A stretch of 64,000 bases of DNA, taken from contig NZ_JAHTBI010000010.1 of the NCBI RefSeq assembly GCF_019168305.1, positions 186,001-250,000 on the forward strand, written 5' to 3'. The notes under the pieces are model-generated. The model was not told where the DNA came from. It saw nothing but the letters and a program-made list of their open reading frames with translations, and did no database searches. This DNA comes from Pseudomonas aegrilactucae (GTDB lineage: Bacteria; Pseudomonadota; Gammaproteobacteria; Pseudomonadales; Pseudomonadaceae). Positions 53,704 through 62,754 of the stretch are shown here, one piece after another; positions within the stretch are counted from its first letter, which is position 1; every line of letters begins with the position of its first letter. The translations under genes and the position numbers were made by a program.

Positions 53704-54942
53704 TCAGTGGGAGTGCTCGGCGCTGGCTTTGCCCAGCTCCGACTTGAGGATGAAGCTGCCCTGCGCTGCCACCTGCTGGCCGGCCTGCAGGCCCGCCTTG
53801 ATCTGCACGAAGCCTTCGGCGGCCATGCCGAGGGTCACCGCCTGCGCGGCAAAGCCATCGGCGGTGCGCACGAACACCGTCGGCTGCTCCTCCAGGGTCT
53901 GCAAGGCCACCTGCGGCACAGCCAGTGCTTCGGGCAGGTGCTCGGTGGGCACCTTGACCGCCACGAACAGGCCAGGGCGCCAGGCGCCGCGCGGGTTGTC
54001 CAGGGTGACCCGCACGGTGGCGGTGCGGGTCTGCTCGCCGAGCAGGCTGCCGACATGGCTGACCGTGCCGCTGGCCTGTGCGCCCAGCTCGCTGGCCACG
54101 ATCGACACCGGCATGCCGACCCGCAGCTTGGCCAGGTCGCGCGGCGGCACGCCAAAGGTGGCCCATACCCGCGACAGGTCCGAGAGGGTGAATGCCGCAC
54201 TGTTCTCGCTGACCACTTCGCCCGGTACCAGGTGCTTTTCCACCACCGTGCCGGCGAACGGTGCACGCAACTCATAGCGGTTACCGCCAGCGAGCACCAC
54301 GCTGCCACTCAGGGCGCTGACCTTCTGCCGCGCGTTGGCCTGTGCGATCTGCGCTTCCTGCAGGGCCTGGCGGGCTTGCAGGTAATCCTGTTCAGCCGAG
54401 ATGCCTTCCTGCCACAAGTCCTTCTCCCGGGTGAAGGTGCTGCGCGCCAGTTCCAGGCGACGCTGGCTGGCGGCCAGTTCGCTGCGCTGCTCGGAAATCT
54501 GCGGGCTGGCGATCACCGCCAGCAGCTCACCGGCCTTGACCTGCTGGCCCAGCACCACGGGCACCGACTCCACCACCCCGGCGGCACGCGGCACCAGGTG
54601 CGCGGTGCGGTCTTCGTCGAAACGAATCTCACCCGGCAGGCTGAGGCTGCGACTCAATGATTGGGTGGCGACAGTGGCCAGTTCGATGCCGGCCACCTCG
54701 ATCTGTTCGTCAGTGAGGGTCAGGTGGCCTTCTTCCTGCTCATCGCCGTGTTCGGTTTCGTGGCCATGCCCCTCCTCCTCATCGTGCCCCTTCTGCTCAT
54801 CGTGCCCCTTCTCTTCATGGCCGGCCTCGCCGTGCTCGGCATGTGCTGCGGCGGGCGTGCTGGCCTGGCGTCCCAGCACCACCCCCAGGCCAAGGCCCAG
54901 CAGCAGGGTGACGGCGACCAGCGTGATGGTTTTCCTGTTCAT
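53704..54942 (-). CDS. czcB: CzcB-type periplasmic adaptor of the metal efflux pump
   Basis: 412-residue membrane-fusion protein. One N-terminal anchor/signal (MNRKTITLVAVTLLLGLGLGVVLG), then a His/Glu/Asp-rich region (about residues 36-75, many HGE and GHD repeats) suited to metal binding, then lipoyl, alpha-hairpin (QRRLELARSTFTREKDLWQEG) and beta-barrel domains. Start at 54942 is preferred over 54948 because GAGGA abuts the earlier ATG but is 6 nt from this one. Links CzcA to the outer-membrane channel CzcC. Confidence 0.94.
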   Translation of the reverse strand: MNRKTITLVAVTLLLGLGLGVVLGRQASTPAAAHAEHGEAGHEEKGHDEQKGHDEEEGHGHETEHGDEQEEGHLTLTDEQIEVAGIELATVATQSLSRSLSLPGEIRFDEDRTAHLVPRAAGVVESVPVVLGQQVKAGELLAVIASPQISEQRSELAASQRRLELARSTFTREKDLWQEGISAEQDYLQARQALQEAQIAQANARQKVSALSGSVVLAGGNRYELRAPFAGTVVEKHLVPGEVVSENSAAFTLSDLSRVWATFGVPPRDLAKLRVGMPVSIVASELGAQASGTVSHVGSLLGEQTRTATVRVTLDNPRGAWRPGLFVAVKVPTEHLPEALAVPQVALQTLEEQPTVFVRTADGFAAQAVTLGMAAEGFVQIKAGLQAGQQVAAQGSFILKSELGKASAEHSH

Positions 54943-54969
54943 GCACATTCCTCGGCAAATCGTCGGGGG

Positions 54970-56214
54970 TCAGCGGCTGGCCGTGGCCAGGTCGCCGAAA
55001 AGTCGTTCCAGGCGTACCCGTGCGTCGCTGCCCTGAGCCTGGGCCTGCAGGTACTGGGTACGCGCGGCCACCAGCGTGCGCTGGGCATCGAGCACCTCCA
55101 GAAAGCTGAACTTGCCGCGTTCGAAGCCGCGGGTGGCGGTGTCGACCGCCTGCTGCGCGGCGGGCAGGATCGAGCCGTCGAAGGCCTGCAGCTCACGCGC
55201 AGCCATCTGCCATTGCGCCAACGCCTGCACCACCTCGCTGCGCAGCCGCAGTTCGGCGCCATTGCGCAGGTCGCGGGCCTGGTCGGCGCGGCGGGCGGCC
55301 GACAGCACGTTGCCCTGGTTGCGGTCGAACAACGGCAGTGGCATCGACAGCCCGACCACGTTGATGCGCTCGCGGTCGGTCTCGCTGTACTGGCTGCCCA
55401 GGCTGACGGTGAGGTCGCCAATACGCTGGCTGCGGGCCAACCCCAGGGCCGCTTCGCGCTGTTCGATCTGCAGGCGCGCCAGGCGCAGTTCGGCGCTCTG
55501 GTCCAGGTGCGCAAGCAAGGTATCGGCAGACGGTGGCACAGGGTCTGGCGTGGGCTGCACCTGCGTAAAGCGCGCCTGCGACGCACCGGTCACAGCGGCC
55601 AGTTGCTGGTACGCCACGGCCACGGCCTGCTCGGCGCGCCCCTGCTCCAGACGCATTTCAGACACCTGCACCTGCGCCCGGGTGGTCTCGATGGGCGACG
55701 CACTGCCCGCACGCACCCGGCCCTGCACCACCTGCAGCCCGCGCTCGGTCAGGCGCAGCGACTGCTCGGCCAGTTGCAGGCGTTGCTGGGCCTGCACGGC
55801 GGCGTCAAACGCGCTCAGCACGTCGGCACGCAGGGCATTGCCCTGGCGCTCCAGCTCCAGCGCCGCCACGGCCTGGTCGCGCTCGGCCAGCGTGACCCGT
55901 GCACCGCGCTTGCCGCCCAGTTCCAGGCGCTGGCTGAGGCTTACCGTGGTGGTCTGCGAACCGCGCCGGGTGTCCTCCTGCTCCCAGCTCAGTTCCGGGT
56001 TGGGCAGCATACCGGCCTGGTCCCGTTCGCCTTGGGCGATATCGATACCCCAACGCGCCGCTGCAAGCTCAGGATTGTTGTCACGCGCCGTGCGCAGGGC
56101 TTCGTCCAGTGTCAGCACACTCGCCTGCGCCGCTGTGCAAAGCCCTAGCAGCCCGACTGCCAGCGCCGCCAGCAGCCCCCTGCGCTGTCGATGAACCCTG
56201 TGCTTGCCCGCCAT
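54970..56214 (-). CDS. czcC: CzcC-type outer-membrane channel of the metal efflux pump
   Basis: 414-residue TolC-like outer-membrane efflux protein. Signal peptide about residues 1-30 (RRGLLAALAVGLLGLCTAAQAS). The repeated OEP domain starts VLTLDEALRTARDNNPELAAARW and ends with long coiled-coil helices (QYLQAQAQGSDARVRLERLFGDL). The start at MAGKHR has GGGGGA just upstream. First gene of czcCBA, divergent from czcRS. Confidence 0.93.
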   Translation of the reverse strand: MAGKHRVHRQRRGLLAALAVGLLGLCTAAQASVLTLDEALRTARDNNPELAAARWGIDIAQGERDQAGMLPNPELSWEQEDTRRGSQTTTVSLSQRLELGGKRGARVTLAERDQAVAALELERQGNALRADVLSAFDAAVQAQQRLQLAEQSLRLTERGLQVVQGRVRAGSASPIETTRAQVQVSEMRLEQGRAEQAVAVAYQQLAAVTGASQARFTQVQPTPDPVPPSADTLLAHLDQSAELRLARLQIEQREAALGLARSQRIGDLTVSLGSQYSETDRERINVVGLSMPLPLFDRNQGNVLSAARRADQARDLRNGAELRLRSEVVQALAQWQMAARELQAFDGSILPAAQQAVDTATRGFERGKFSFLEVLDAQRTLVAARTQYLQAQAQGSDARVRLERLFGDLATASR

Positions 56215-56287
56215 GCCTGATCCCCCTCGCGCCCATTTCAAAGCGGGCACTGTAGGGAGCGGGCTTTATCGTCAACATGACCCGAAC

Positions 56288-56303
56288 ATTACAAATCCGT
56301 TAT
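56288..56303. promoter_or_regulatory. CopR/CzcR-type metal response box
   Basis: ATTACAAATCCGTTAT matches 13 of 16 positions of the palindrome ATTACAAATTTGTAAT bound by CusR/CopR-type regulators. It is in the 193-bp region between czcC and czcR, where it could serve both promoters. Assignment by resemblance. Confidence 0.55.
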
Positions 56304-56407
56304 CCAGCGCCGTTGCTGCCCGGCTTGGCTTACCATGCCGGCCAGCACTTGACCCTGTAGTGACTCAAGGGTTGAAAATCACCGCCTTTGCCGCGTCGAG
56401 AACCGCC

Positions 56408-57082
56408 ATGCGCCTGTTGATCATCGAAGACGAAACCCGTACCGCCCAATACCTGCAACAGGGCCTGAGCGAGAACGGCTACATCGTCGACTGCGCCCGC
56501 ACCGGCACCGACGGCCTGCACCTGGCGCGCCAGCAGGCCTACGACCTGGTGATCCTCGATGTGAACCTGCCGGAGCTGGACGGCTGGAGCGTACTGCAGC
56601 GCCTGCGCGCCGAGTCGGCCACGCGGATCATGATGCTCACCGCCCACGGCAGGCTCTCGGACCGGGTCAAGGGGCTGGACCTGGGCGCAGACGACTACCT
56701 GCTCAAGCCCTTCGAGTTCCCCGAGTTGCTGGCCCGCATCCGCAGCCTGCTGCGGCGCAGCGAGCACAGCCTGGCGCCCGACACGCTCAAGGTCGCCGAC
56801 CTGGAGCTGGACCCCAGCCGCCACCGTGCCTACCGGCGCAACCAGCGCATCGACCTGACCGCCAAGGAGTTCGCCCTGCTGCACCTGCTGATGCGCCAGA
56901 GCGGCGAAGTGCTGTCACGCACACAGATCATCTCGCTGGTGTGGGACATGAACTTCGATTGCGATACCAACGTGGTGGAGGTGTCGATCCGGCGCCTGCG
57001 CGCCAAGATCGACGACCCCTTCGAAGACAAGCTGATCCATACCCTGCGCGGCGTGGGCTACGTGCTGGAAGCGCGCGAATGA
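56408..57082 (+). CDS. czcR: metal-responsive response regulator CzcR
   Basis: 224-residue OmpR-type regulator. Receiver domain with D51 in LVILDVNLPELDG and K in LLKPFEFPELLARI; C-terminal winged helix with LTAKEFALLHLLMRQSGEVLSRTQIISLVWDMNFDCDTNVVEVSIRRLRAKID. The DMNFDCDTN segment is typical of CzcR/CopR/IrlR regulators. Overlaps czcS by ATGA. Expected to activate czcCBA and itself in the presence of Zn, Cd or Co. Confidence 0.93.
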   Translation: MRLLIIEDETRTAQYLQQGLSENGYIVDCARTGTDGLHLARQQAYDLVILDVNLPELDGWSVLQRLRAESATRIMMLTAHGRLSDRVKGLDLGADDYLLKPFEFPELLARIRSLLRRSEHSLAPDTLKVADLELDPSRHRAYRRNQRIDLTAKEFALLHLLMRQSGEVLSRTQIISLVWDMNFDCDTNVVEVSIRRLRAKIDDPFEDKLIHTLRGVGYVLEARE

Positions 57083-58446
57083 AGACGGTACGCCTGTCGC
57101 TGCGCCTGGGCCTGAGCGTCAGCCTGATGGGCGCGGCACTGGTGCTGTTGCTGGCCGGGCTTGCGGTGCTGGCGCTGGATCACGAGCTGGACAACCGCGC
57201 ACGCAAGGTGCTGGCGCGCAAGATGGAGCAGATCGAGCACAGCCTGGCGGTGGACCTCAAGGCCACCGACCTGGCGTCGCGCGCCCACCCCTTGCTCGAC
57301 CTGGTGATGGGGCATGACGACCTGAGCCTGAACATCCTTGCCCAGACCGGCCGTCATCCCGCCTTGCTGAGCCTGGGGCCCGCCGTGGAGGCGGCGCCGC
57401 TGAGGCGCCTGCCCCTGGGCTTCAGCGAATGGCAGGGCAGCGATCAGGCACACCTTATGACAGCGGCCCGCCAGATGCTGCTGCGTGACGGCACACCGGT
57501 GCGCGTGATGCTGACACTCAACCGCGCCGACGACCTGGGCTTGCTGCAGGCTTACCTGCGCTCGACCCTGCTGGCCTTGCCGCTGCTGTTGCTGCTGATC
57601 GGCATCGCTGCGTGGAAGCTGGTGCAGCGCGGCTTGCTGCCGCTGCGCAGGTTCCGCCGCATCGCCGCGCAGGTCTCGGCGCACGACCTTGGCCATCGCT
57701 TGCCCGAGGACCGCTTGCCGCAGGAGCTGAGTGCGCTGGCGCGCGCCATCAACGTGATGCTCGACCGCATCGACGGTGGGGTGCAGCGCCTCTCGCAGTT
57801 CTCCGACGACCTGGCGCACGAGCTGCGTACGCCAATCAGCAACCTGATGGGCAAGGCACAGGTCACCTTGTCGCGGGTACGAACGGCCGACGATTACCGG
57901 GTCGCGCTGGAAGACAGCATCGAGGAACTGACGCGCCTGAACCGGATCATTACCGACATGCTGTTCCTCGCTCAGGTCGACCAGCCCCGCCAGCAACTGG
58001 TGCTGCAGCCAGTGGCGCTGGCCGATGAAGCGCAGCGGGTGGTCGAGTTGTTCGCATTGAGCGCCGAGTGCAGGGACATCACGCTGAAGGTCAGTGGCTG
58101 GGGTACGGTGCAGGGCGACCGGCTGATGGTGCAGCGCGCCTTGTCGAACCTGTTGAGCAATGCGATCCGGCATAGCCCGCAGGGTGGCCGGGTGGAGGTC
58201 GGTATCTACACGGGTACCACGGGCGTGCAGTGCTGGGTGCGCAACGACGGGCCGGGGATCGATGCGGTGCATTGGCCGCACCTGTTCGAGCGGTTCTACC
58301 GCGTGGGCTGCGGGCGTTCGCGAGAGGACGGCGGTACGGGGCTCGGGCTGGCGATCGTGCAGTCGATCATGCAGGTGCATGGGGGGCGGGTCGAGGTGAA
58401 CAGTGCGCCCGAGGGGCCTACACAGTTCAGCCTGGTATTCGGCTAA
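57079..58446 (+). CDS. czcS: metal-sensing histidine kinase CzcS
   Basis: 455-residue membrane sensor kinase. Helices at about residues 10-32 and 160-185 flank a periplasmic sensor of about 125 residues; HAMP linker; H-box FSDDLAHELRTPISNLMG with H247; N-box LSNLLSNAIRHSP; G boxes VRNDGPGID and GGTGLGLAIVQSI. Same layout as CusS/IrlS/CzcS. Partner of CzcR, with which it overlaps by four bases. Confidence 0.92.
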   Translation: MKTVRLSLRLGLSVSLMGAALVLLLAGLAVLALDHELDNRARKVLARKMEQIEHSLAVDLKATDLASRAHPLLDLVMGHDDLSLNILAQTGRHPALLSLGPAVEAAPLRRLPLGFSEWQGSDQAHLMTAARQMLLRDGTPVRVMLTLNRADDLGLLQAYLRSTLLALPLLLLLIGIAAWKLVQRGLLPLRRFRRIAAQVSAHDLGHRLPEDRLPQELSALARAINVMLDRIDGGVQRLSQFSDDLAHELRTPISNLMGKAQVTLSRVRTADDYRVALEDSIEELTRLNRIITDMLFLAQVDQPRQQLVLQPVALADEAQRVVELFALSAECRDITLKVSGWGTVQGDRLMVQRALSNLLSNAIRHSPQGGRVEVGIYTGTTGVQCWVRNDGPGIDAVHWPHLFERFYRVGCGRSREDGGTGLGLAIVQSIMQVHGGRVEVNSAPEGPTQFSLVFG

Positions 58447-58448
58447 GG

Positions 58449-58467
58449 GGGGCTGCTGCGCAGCCCC
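58449..58467 (+). terminator. terminator hairpin after czcS
   Basis: GGGGCTGC (58449-58456) pairs with GCAGCCCC (58460-58467) over a TGC loop directly after the czcS stop. No U-run, so termination may be Rho-assisted. Confidence 0.5.
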
Positions 58468-58534
58468 TCGCGGGTCAAGCCCGCGGCCTCAAGTGCAGCG
58501 TGGTACCTGTGGGAGCTGGCTTGCCAGCGAAGGG
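58468..58534. repeat. mixed REP region
   Basis: A unit of the CGCGGGTCAAGCCCGCG type is followed 20 bp later by one GTGGGAGCTGGCTTGCCAGCG unit of the main REP family. The two halves come from different REP types, unlike the paired elements elsewhere here. It separates the convergent czcS and pdxJ genes. Confidence 0.75.
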
Positions 58535-58546
58535 AGCACCACGGTA

Positions 58547-59290
58547 TCAGCGGGTGCTGGCCGCCAGAATCAACTGTTTCATCTCGCTCACCGCCCCCTT
58601 GAACCCCACGAACAGCGCATGCGCCACCAGCGCATGGCCGATGTTCAGCTCATTGATGCCCTTGATCGCCGCCACTGCCTCGACGTTGTGGTAATGCAGG
58701 CCATGCCCGGCATTCACGATCAGCCCCTGGGCCAGGCCAAACGCCACGCCGTCAGCCACCCGCTTGAGCGCTTCGGCCACCTCGGCCGGGCTCTGCGCAT
58801 CGGCGTAGCGCCCGGTGTGCAGCTCGATCGCCGGCGCGCCGACCCGGCGCGAGGCCTCGATCTGGCGCTCGTCGGCATCGATGAACAGCGAAACCTCGGA
58901 CCCCAGCCGCGACAGACGCTCCACCGCCGCCTTGATCCGCGCCTCCTGCCCCGCCACGTCCAGGCCGCCTTCGGTGGTCAGCTCCTGCCGCGTCTCGGGC
59001 ACCAGGCAGATGTGCGCCGGGCGAATGCGCTCGGCAAACAGCATCATCTCTTCGGTCACGCCCATCTCGAAGTTCATGCGTGTCTGCAAGACATCCTTGA
59101 GCACCAGTACATCGCGCTCCTGGATATGCCGACGGTCTTCGCGCAGGTGCACGGTGATGCCGTCGGCACCCGCCTCTTCAGCGTCCAGCGCGGCCTTGAC
59201 CGGGTCGGGGTAGCGCGTGCCGCGAGCCTGGCGCAAGGTCGCCACGTGGTCGATGTTCACGCCAAGGAGGATGCGGTTGCTGGTGGTCAC
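58547..59290 (-). CDS. pdxJ: pyridoxine 5'-phosphate synthase
   Basis: 247-residue TIM-barrel enzyme that makes pyridoxine 5'-phosphate from 1-deoxyxylulose 5-phosphate and 3-amino-2-oxopropyl phosphate, the last ring-forming step of vitamin B6 synthesis. [27 protein letters not shown] and [16 protein letters not shown] are family signatures, and [15 protein letters not shown] holds the phosphate-site residues. GTG start at 59290 with AGGAGAG 6 nt upstream. Last gene of the lepA operon. Confidence 0.96.
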   Translation of the reverse strand: MTTSNRILLGVNIDHVATLRQARGTRYPDPVKAALDAEEAGADGITVHLREDRRHIQERDVLVLKDVLQTRMNFEMGVTEEMMLFAERIRPAHICLVPETRQELTTEGGLDVAGQEARIKAAVERLSRLGSEVSLFIDADERQIEASRRVGAPAIELHTGRYADAQSPAEVAEALKRVADGVAFGLAQGLIVNAGHGLHYHNVEAVAAIKGINELNIGHALVAHALFVGFKGAVSEMKQLILAASTR

Positions 59291-59334
59291 GAAGAGACTC
59301 TCCTGAAAATTGAGCCTCACAGCATACGTCGTGA

Positions 59335-60018
59335 TCAAGGCTTGCGAAACAGTTCCCGACTGACCAGTGGGCGGCCACCCAGGTGCACGGCCAGGGCCTG
59401 GCGCATCAGGCGCTTGGCAGCCCCCAGGGCACCGGGCACGGACCACTCGGCTTCGGCCATGGCCAGCAGTTGCGCGCCGCTGAACAGCCCCGGTTGTACC
59501 AGGTACACCCGCTCCAGGCCCGCATCGACCTGCAGGCGATAAAGACCGTCCGCTTGCAGCGGGTCGCCATTGACGTCGTGGTCCAGCGCAAAGCCGTAGC
59601 CCAGCTCGTCCAGCAGGCGCCATTCGAATGCTCGCAGCAGCGGCTCCAGCGGGCGCCCGGCGCCCAGGGCCTGCAAGGTCGCGGCGTACTGTTCGAACAT
59701 CACCGGGTGCGGGTCTTCGGCCTGCAGCAGGCGGATCAGCAGCTCGTTGAGGTACAGGCCGCTGAACAGCGCGTCACCATTGAGCCACACCGCCACCCCG
59801 GCACTGTCCATGCGCCCGACGTTCTTGAGCTCGCCGCGCCCGTGGAACTGCACCTCCAGCGGCACGAACGGGCGCGCCAGGCTGCCGGCCTTGCCGCGCG
59901 CACGGCGCAGCACGGCGCGCAGCCGCCCTTGCGGGGTAAGGAAGTCGACCAGCGCACTGGTTTCACGGTAGGCGCGGCTGTGCAGCACGAAAGCCGGTTG
60001 GCCGTCTGGCAAGTCCAT
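59335..60018 (-). CDS. recO: DNA repair protein RecO
   Basis: 227-residue RecFOR-pathway protein that loads RecA on SSB-coated DNA. N-terminal OB fold ([35 protein letters not shown]) followed by the helical domain with [22 protein letters not shown]. The four zinc cysteines seen in some RecO proteins are absent, as usual in gammaproteobacteria. Start chosen at [13 protein letters not shown], the family N-terminus. Between era and pdxJ. Confidence 0.94.
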   Translation of the reverse strand: MDLPDGQPAFVLHSRAYRETSALVDFLTPQGRLRAVLRRARGKAGSLARPFVPLEVQFHGRGELKNVGRMDSAGVAVWLNGDALFSGLYLNELLIRLLQAEDPHPVMFEQYAATLQALGAGRPLEPLLRAFEWRLLDELGYGFALDHDVNGDPLQADGLYRLQVDAGLERVYLVQPGLFSGAQLLAMAEAEWSVPGALGAAKRLMRQALAVHLGGRPLVSRELFRKP

Positions 60019-60075
60019 GATCAGCGCTTCGCAGAAGAGGTGGGCCCGACACCGGACGGTGTCGGGCCGGGGCAA

Positions 60076-60970
<895 letters not shown>

Positions 60971-60978
<8 letters not shown>

Positions 60979-61660
60979 TGCCATTCTCCACGCCCAGGGC
61001 GATCAGTGCTGCGGCGGCCGCGACCTGCTCGGCGATGCGCCGGCTCACGCCCTGCCCTCGGCTTTTTTCAGTCAAAAGGGTCACTTCACATTCGACGAAA
61101 AACGTCCGGCAATGGGGTTCACCTTGAATATCCACCACTTCGTAGCGGGGCAGTTCGCAGGCCCGCGACTGCAGGAACTCCTGCAAACGGGTTTTCGGGT
61201 CCTTGTTGGTGTCGACCAGGGTCAGGCTTTCGAACTCGCCTGCCAGCCACGCCAGCACGCGATCACGCGCGGTAGGCATGTCCGAATCCAGGTAGATCGC
61301 GCCAATCAGCGCCTCAAGGGCATCGGCCAGGATCGACTCGCGACGAAAACCACCGCTTTTCAGTTCACCGGAACCCAGGCGCAGGTACTCGCCCAGGTCG
61401 AAGCCGCGAGCCAGCACGGCCAGCGTCTCGCCCTTGACCAGGCGTGCGCGCAAACGCGACAGCTGGCCTTCGCGGGCCTGCGGGAAGCGCTCGAACAGCG
61501 CCTCACCGGCGACGAAGTTGAGGATCGCATCACCCAGGAACTCCAGCCGCTCGTTGTTGCGCCCGGCAAAGCTGCGGTGCGTGAGGGCCAGCAGCATCAG
61601 CTCCTGGTTCTGGAAGGTGTAGCCGAGCTGGCGCTCGAGGCGGCTCAAGGAAACGCTCAC
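60971..61660 (-). CDS. rnc: ribonuclease III
   Basis: 229-residue double-strand-specific endoribonuclease that matures rRNA. Catalytic block [11 protein letters not shown] (residues 37-47), second catalytic pair in [16 protein letters not shown], and a C-terminal double-stranded RNA-binding domain from about residue 155 ([27 protein letters not shown]). GTG start; this codon overlaps the stop of the preceding 46-codon frame as GTGA, suggesting translational coupling. Confidence 0.96.
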
Positions 61661-61797
61661 AGTGTACCCACGCGCTGTTCGTGATCGATTTTCAGCAGCG
61701 ACGCCAGGGCGCCGGGCTCACACAGTTCAATCAGGCTCATGGCCTTCGGGGTTAACGCGTTGTTCAAATGCAAATCCTGAAAGACGGTTTGGTTCAT
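61657..61797 (-). CDS. 46-codon reading frame coupled to rnc
   Basis: Small frame ([17 protein letters not shown]..., no recognised domain) whose stop overlaps the rnc GTG as GTGA. It occupies the slot between lepB and rnc where P. aeruginosa has a DUF4845 gene, which I cannot find here. It could be a leader peptide for coupled rnc translation or chance; the frame is open in-frame to 61875, giving 72 codons from an earlier ATG. Confidence 0.4.
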   Translation of the reverse strand: MNQTVFQDLHLNNALTPKAMSLIELCEPGALASLLKIDHEQRVGTL

Positions 61798-61861
61798 GCC
61801 TGACGTATGGCCTGGGCGCGTCTTGTGGACGCCCTTGTACAGCCTATGCCAGAAAAGCATT

Positions 61862-61886
61862 CGGCGCTGTCCCAAGGACAGCGCCG
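61862..61886 (-). terminator. terminator or processing hairpin between lepB and rnc
   Basis: A perfect 11-bp stem CGGCGCTGTCC / GGACAGCGCCG with a 3-nt loop lies 9 bp after lepB. On the transcribed (minus) strand it is followed by GCTTTTCT, so it looks like an intrinsic terminator inside the operon; it could also be a target for RNase III, whose gene lies just downstream. Confidence 0.65.
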
Positions 61887-61894
61887 CTCTGGTG

Positions 61895-62749
61895 TTACTT
61901 GATCAGACCTACCCGCGAAAGGCTCGGGAAGTGGCTGAGCTTGGGCTCTGGCCAGCTCATCCAGATGGCGAAGGCCTTGCCGACGATGTTCTGATCCGGG
62001 ACCATGCCCAGCAGCTCCTTGGGAATGCTCGGGTCATCCCAGTAGCGGCTGTCGTTGGAGTTGTCGCGGTTGTCGCCCATCATGAAGTAATGCCCGGCAG
62101 GCACCACCCACTGCTGATCCGGCGGCATGCGGTAGCGGCTCATTTCCTTGCGGATCAGGTGCTCGGCTTCGCCCAGTTTTTCCTTGTACAGCTCGGCGCT
62201 GCCCAGGGTCCCCGGCTCGCTGCCGACCAGTTGCTCGGCAATCGGCTGGCCGTTGACGAACACCCGCTTGTCGCTGGTGTAGCGCACCTGGTCACCCGGC
62301 AGGCCGACCACACGCTTGATGTAGTTGACGTTCGGGTCGCTCGGGTAGCGGAACACCATCACATCGCCGCGCTGCGGATCACCCACCTCGATGACCTTCT
62401 TGTCGATCACCGGCAGGCGAATGCCATAGGAGAACTTGTTCACCAGAATGAAATCGCCCACTTCCAGGGTCGGTTTCATCGACCCCGAAGGGATCTGGAA
62501 CGGCTCGACCAGGAACGAGCGCAGCACCAGTACGATGAACAGCACCGGAAAGAACGATTTACCGTACTCGACCAGCAACGGCTCCTTGTTCAACCGCTCG
62601 ACCACGGCCATCTCGGGCTGGCTGACGCTGCCCTGATAGTTGGCGATCGCGGTGCGCCGGCGCGGAGCCAGGAACACCAGGTCGATCAGGGCCAGCAGCC
62701 CACAGACGGCAACGGCGATGACTAGCAACAGCGGGAAATTTAGCGACAT
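61895..62749 (-). CDS. lepB: signal peptidase I
   Basis: 284-residue inner-membrane peptidase that removes signal peptides from exported proteins. Two membrane helices at about residues 5-28 and 65-85; catalytic Ser90 in IPSGSMKPTL and general-base Lys145 in NYIKRVVGLPGD; box D GHYFMMGDNRDNSNDSRYW is intact. Five bp downstream of lepA, so co-transcribed. Confidence 0.96.
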   Translation of the reverse strand: MSLNFPLLLVIAVAVCGLLALIDLVFLAPRRRTAIANYQGSVSQPEMAVVERLNKEPLLVEYGKSFFPVLFIVLVLRSFLVEPFQIPSGSMKPTLEVGDFILVNKFSYGIRLPVIDKKVIEVGDPQRGDVMVFRYPSDPNVNYIKRVVGLPGDQVRYTSDKRVFVNGQPIAEQLVGSEPGTLGSAELYKEKLGEAEHLIRKEMSRYRMPPDQQWVVPAGHYFMMGDNRDNSNDSRYWDDPSIPKELLGMVPDQNIVGKAFAIWMSWPEPKLSHFPSLSRVGLIK

Positions 62750-62754
62750 AGGAC

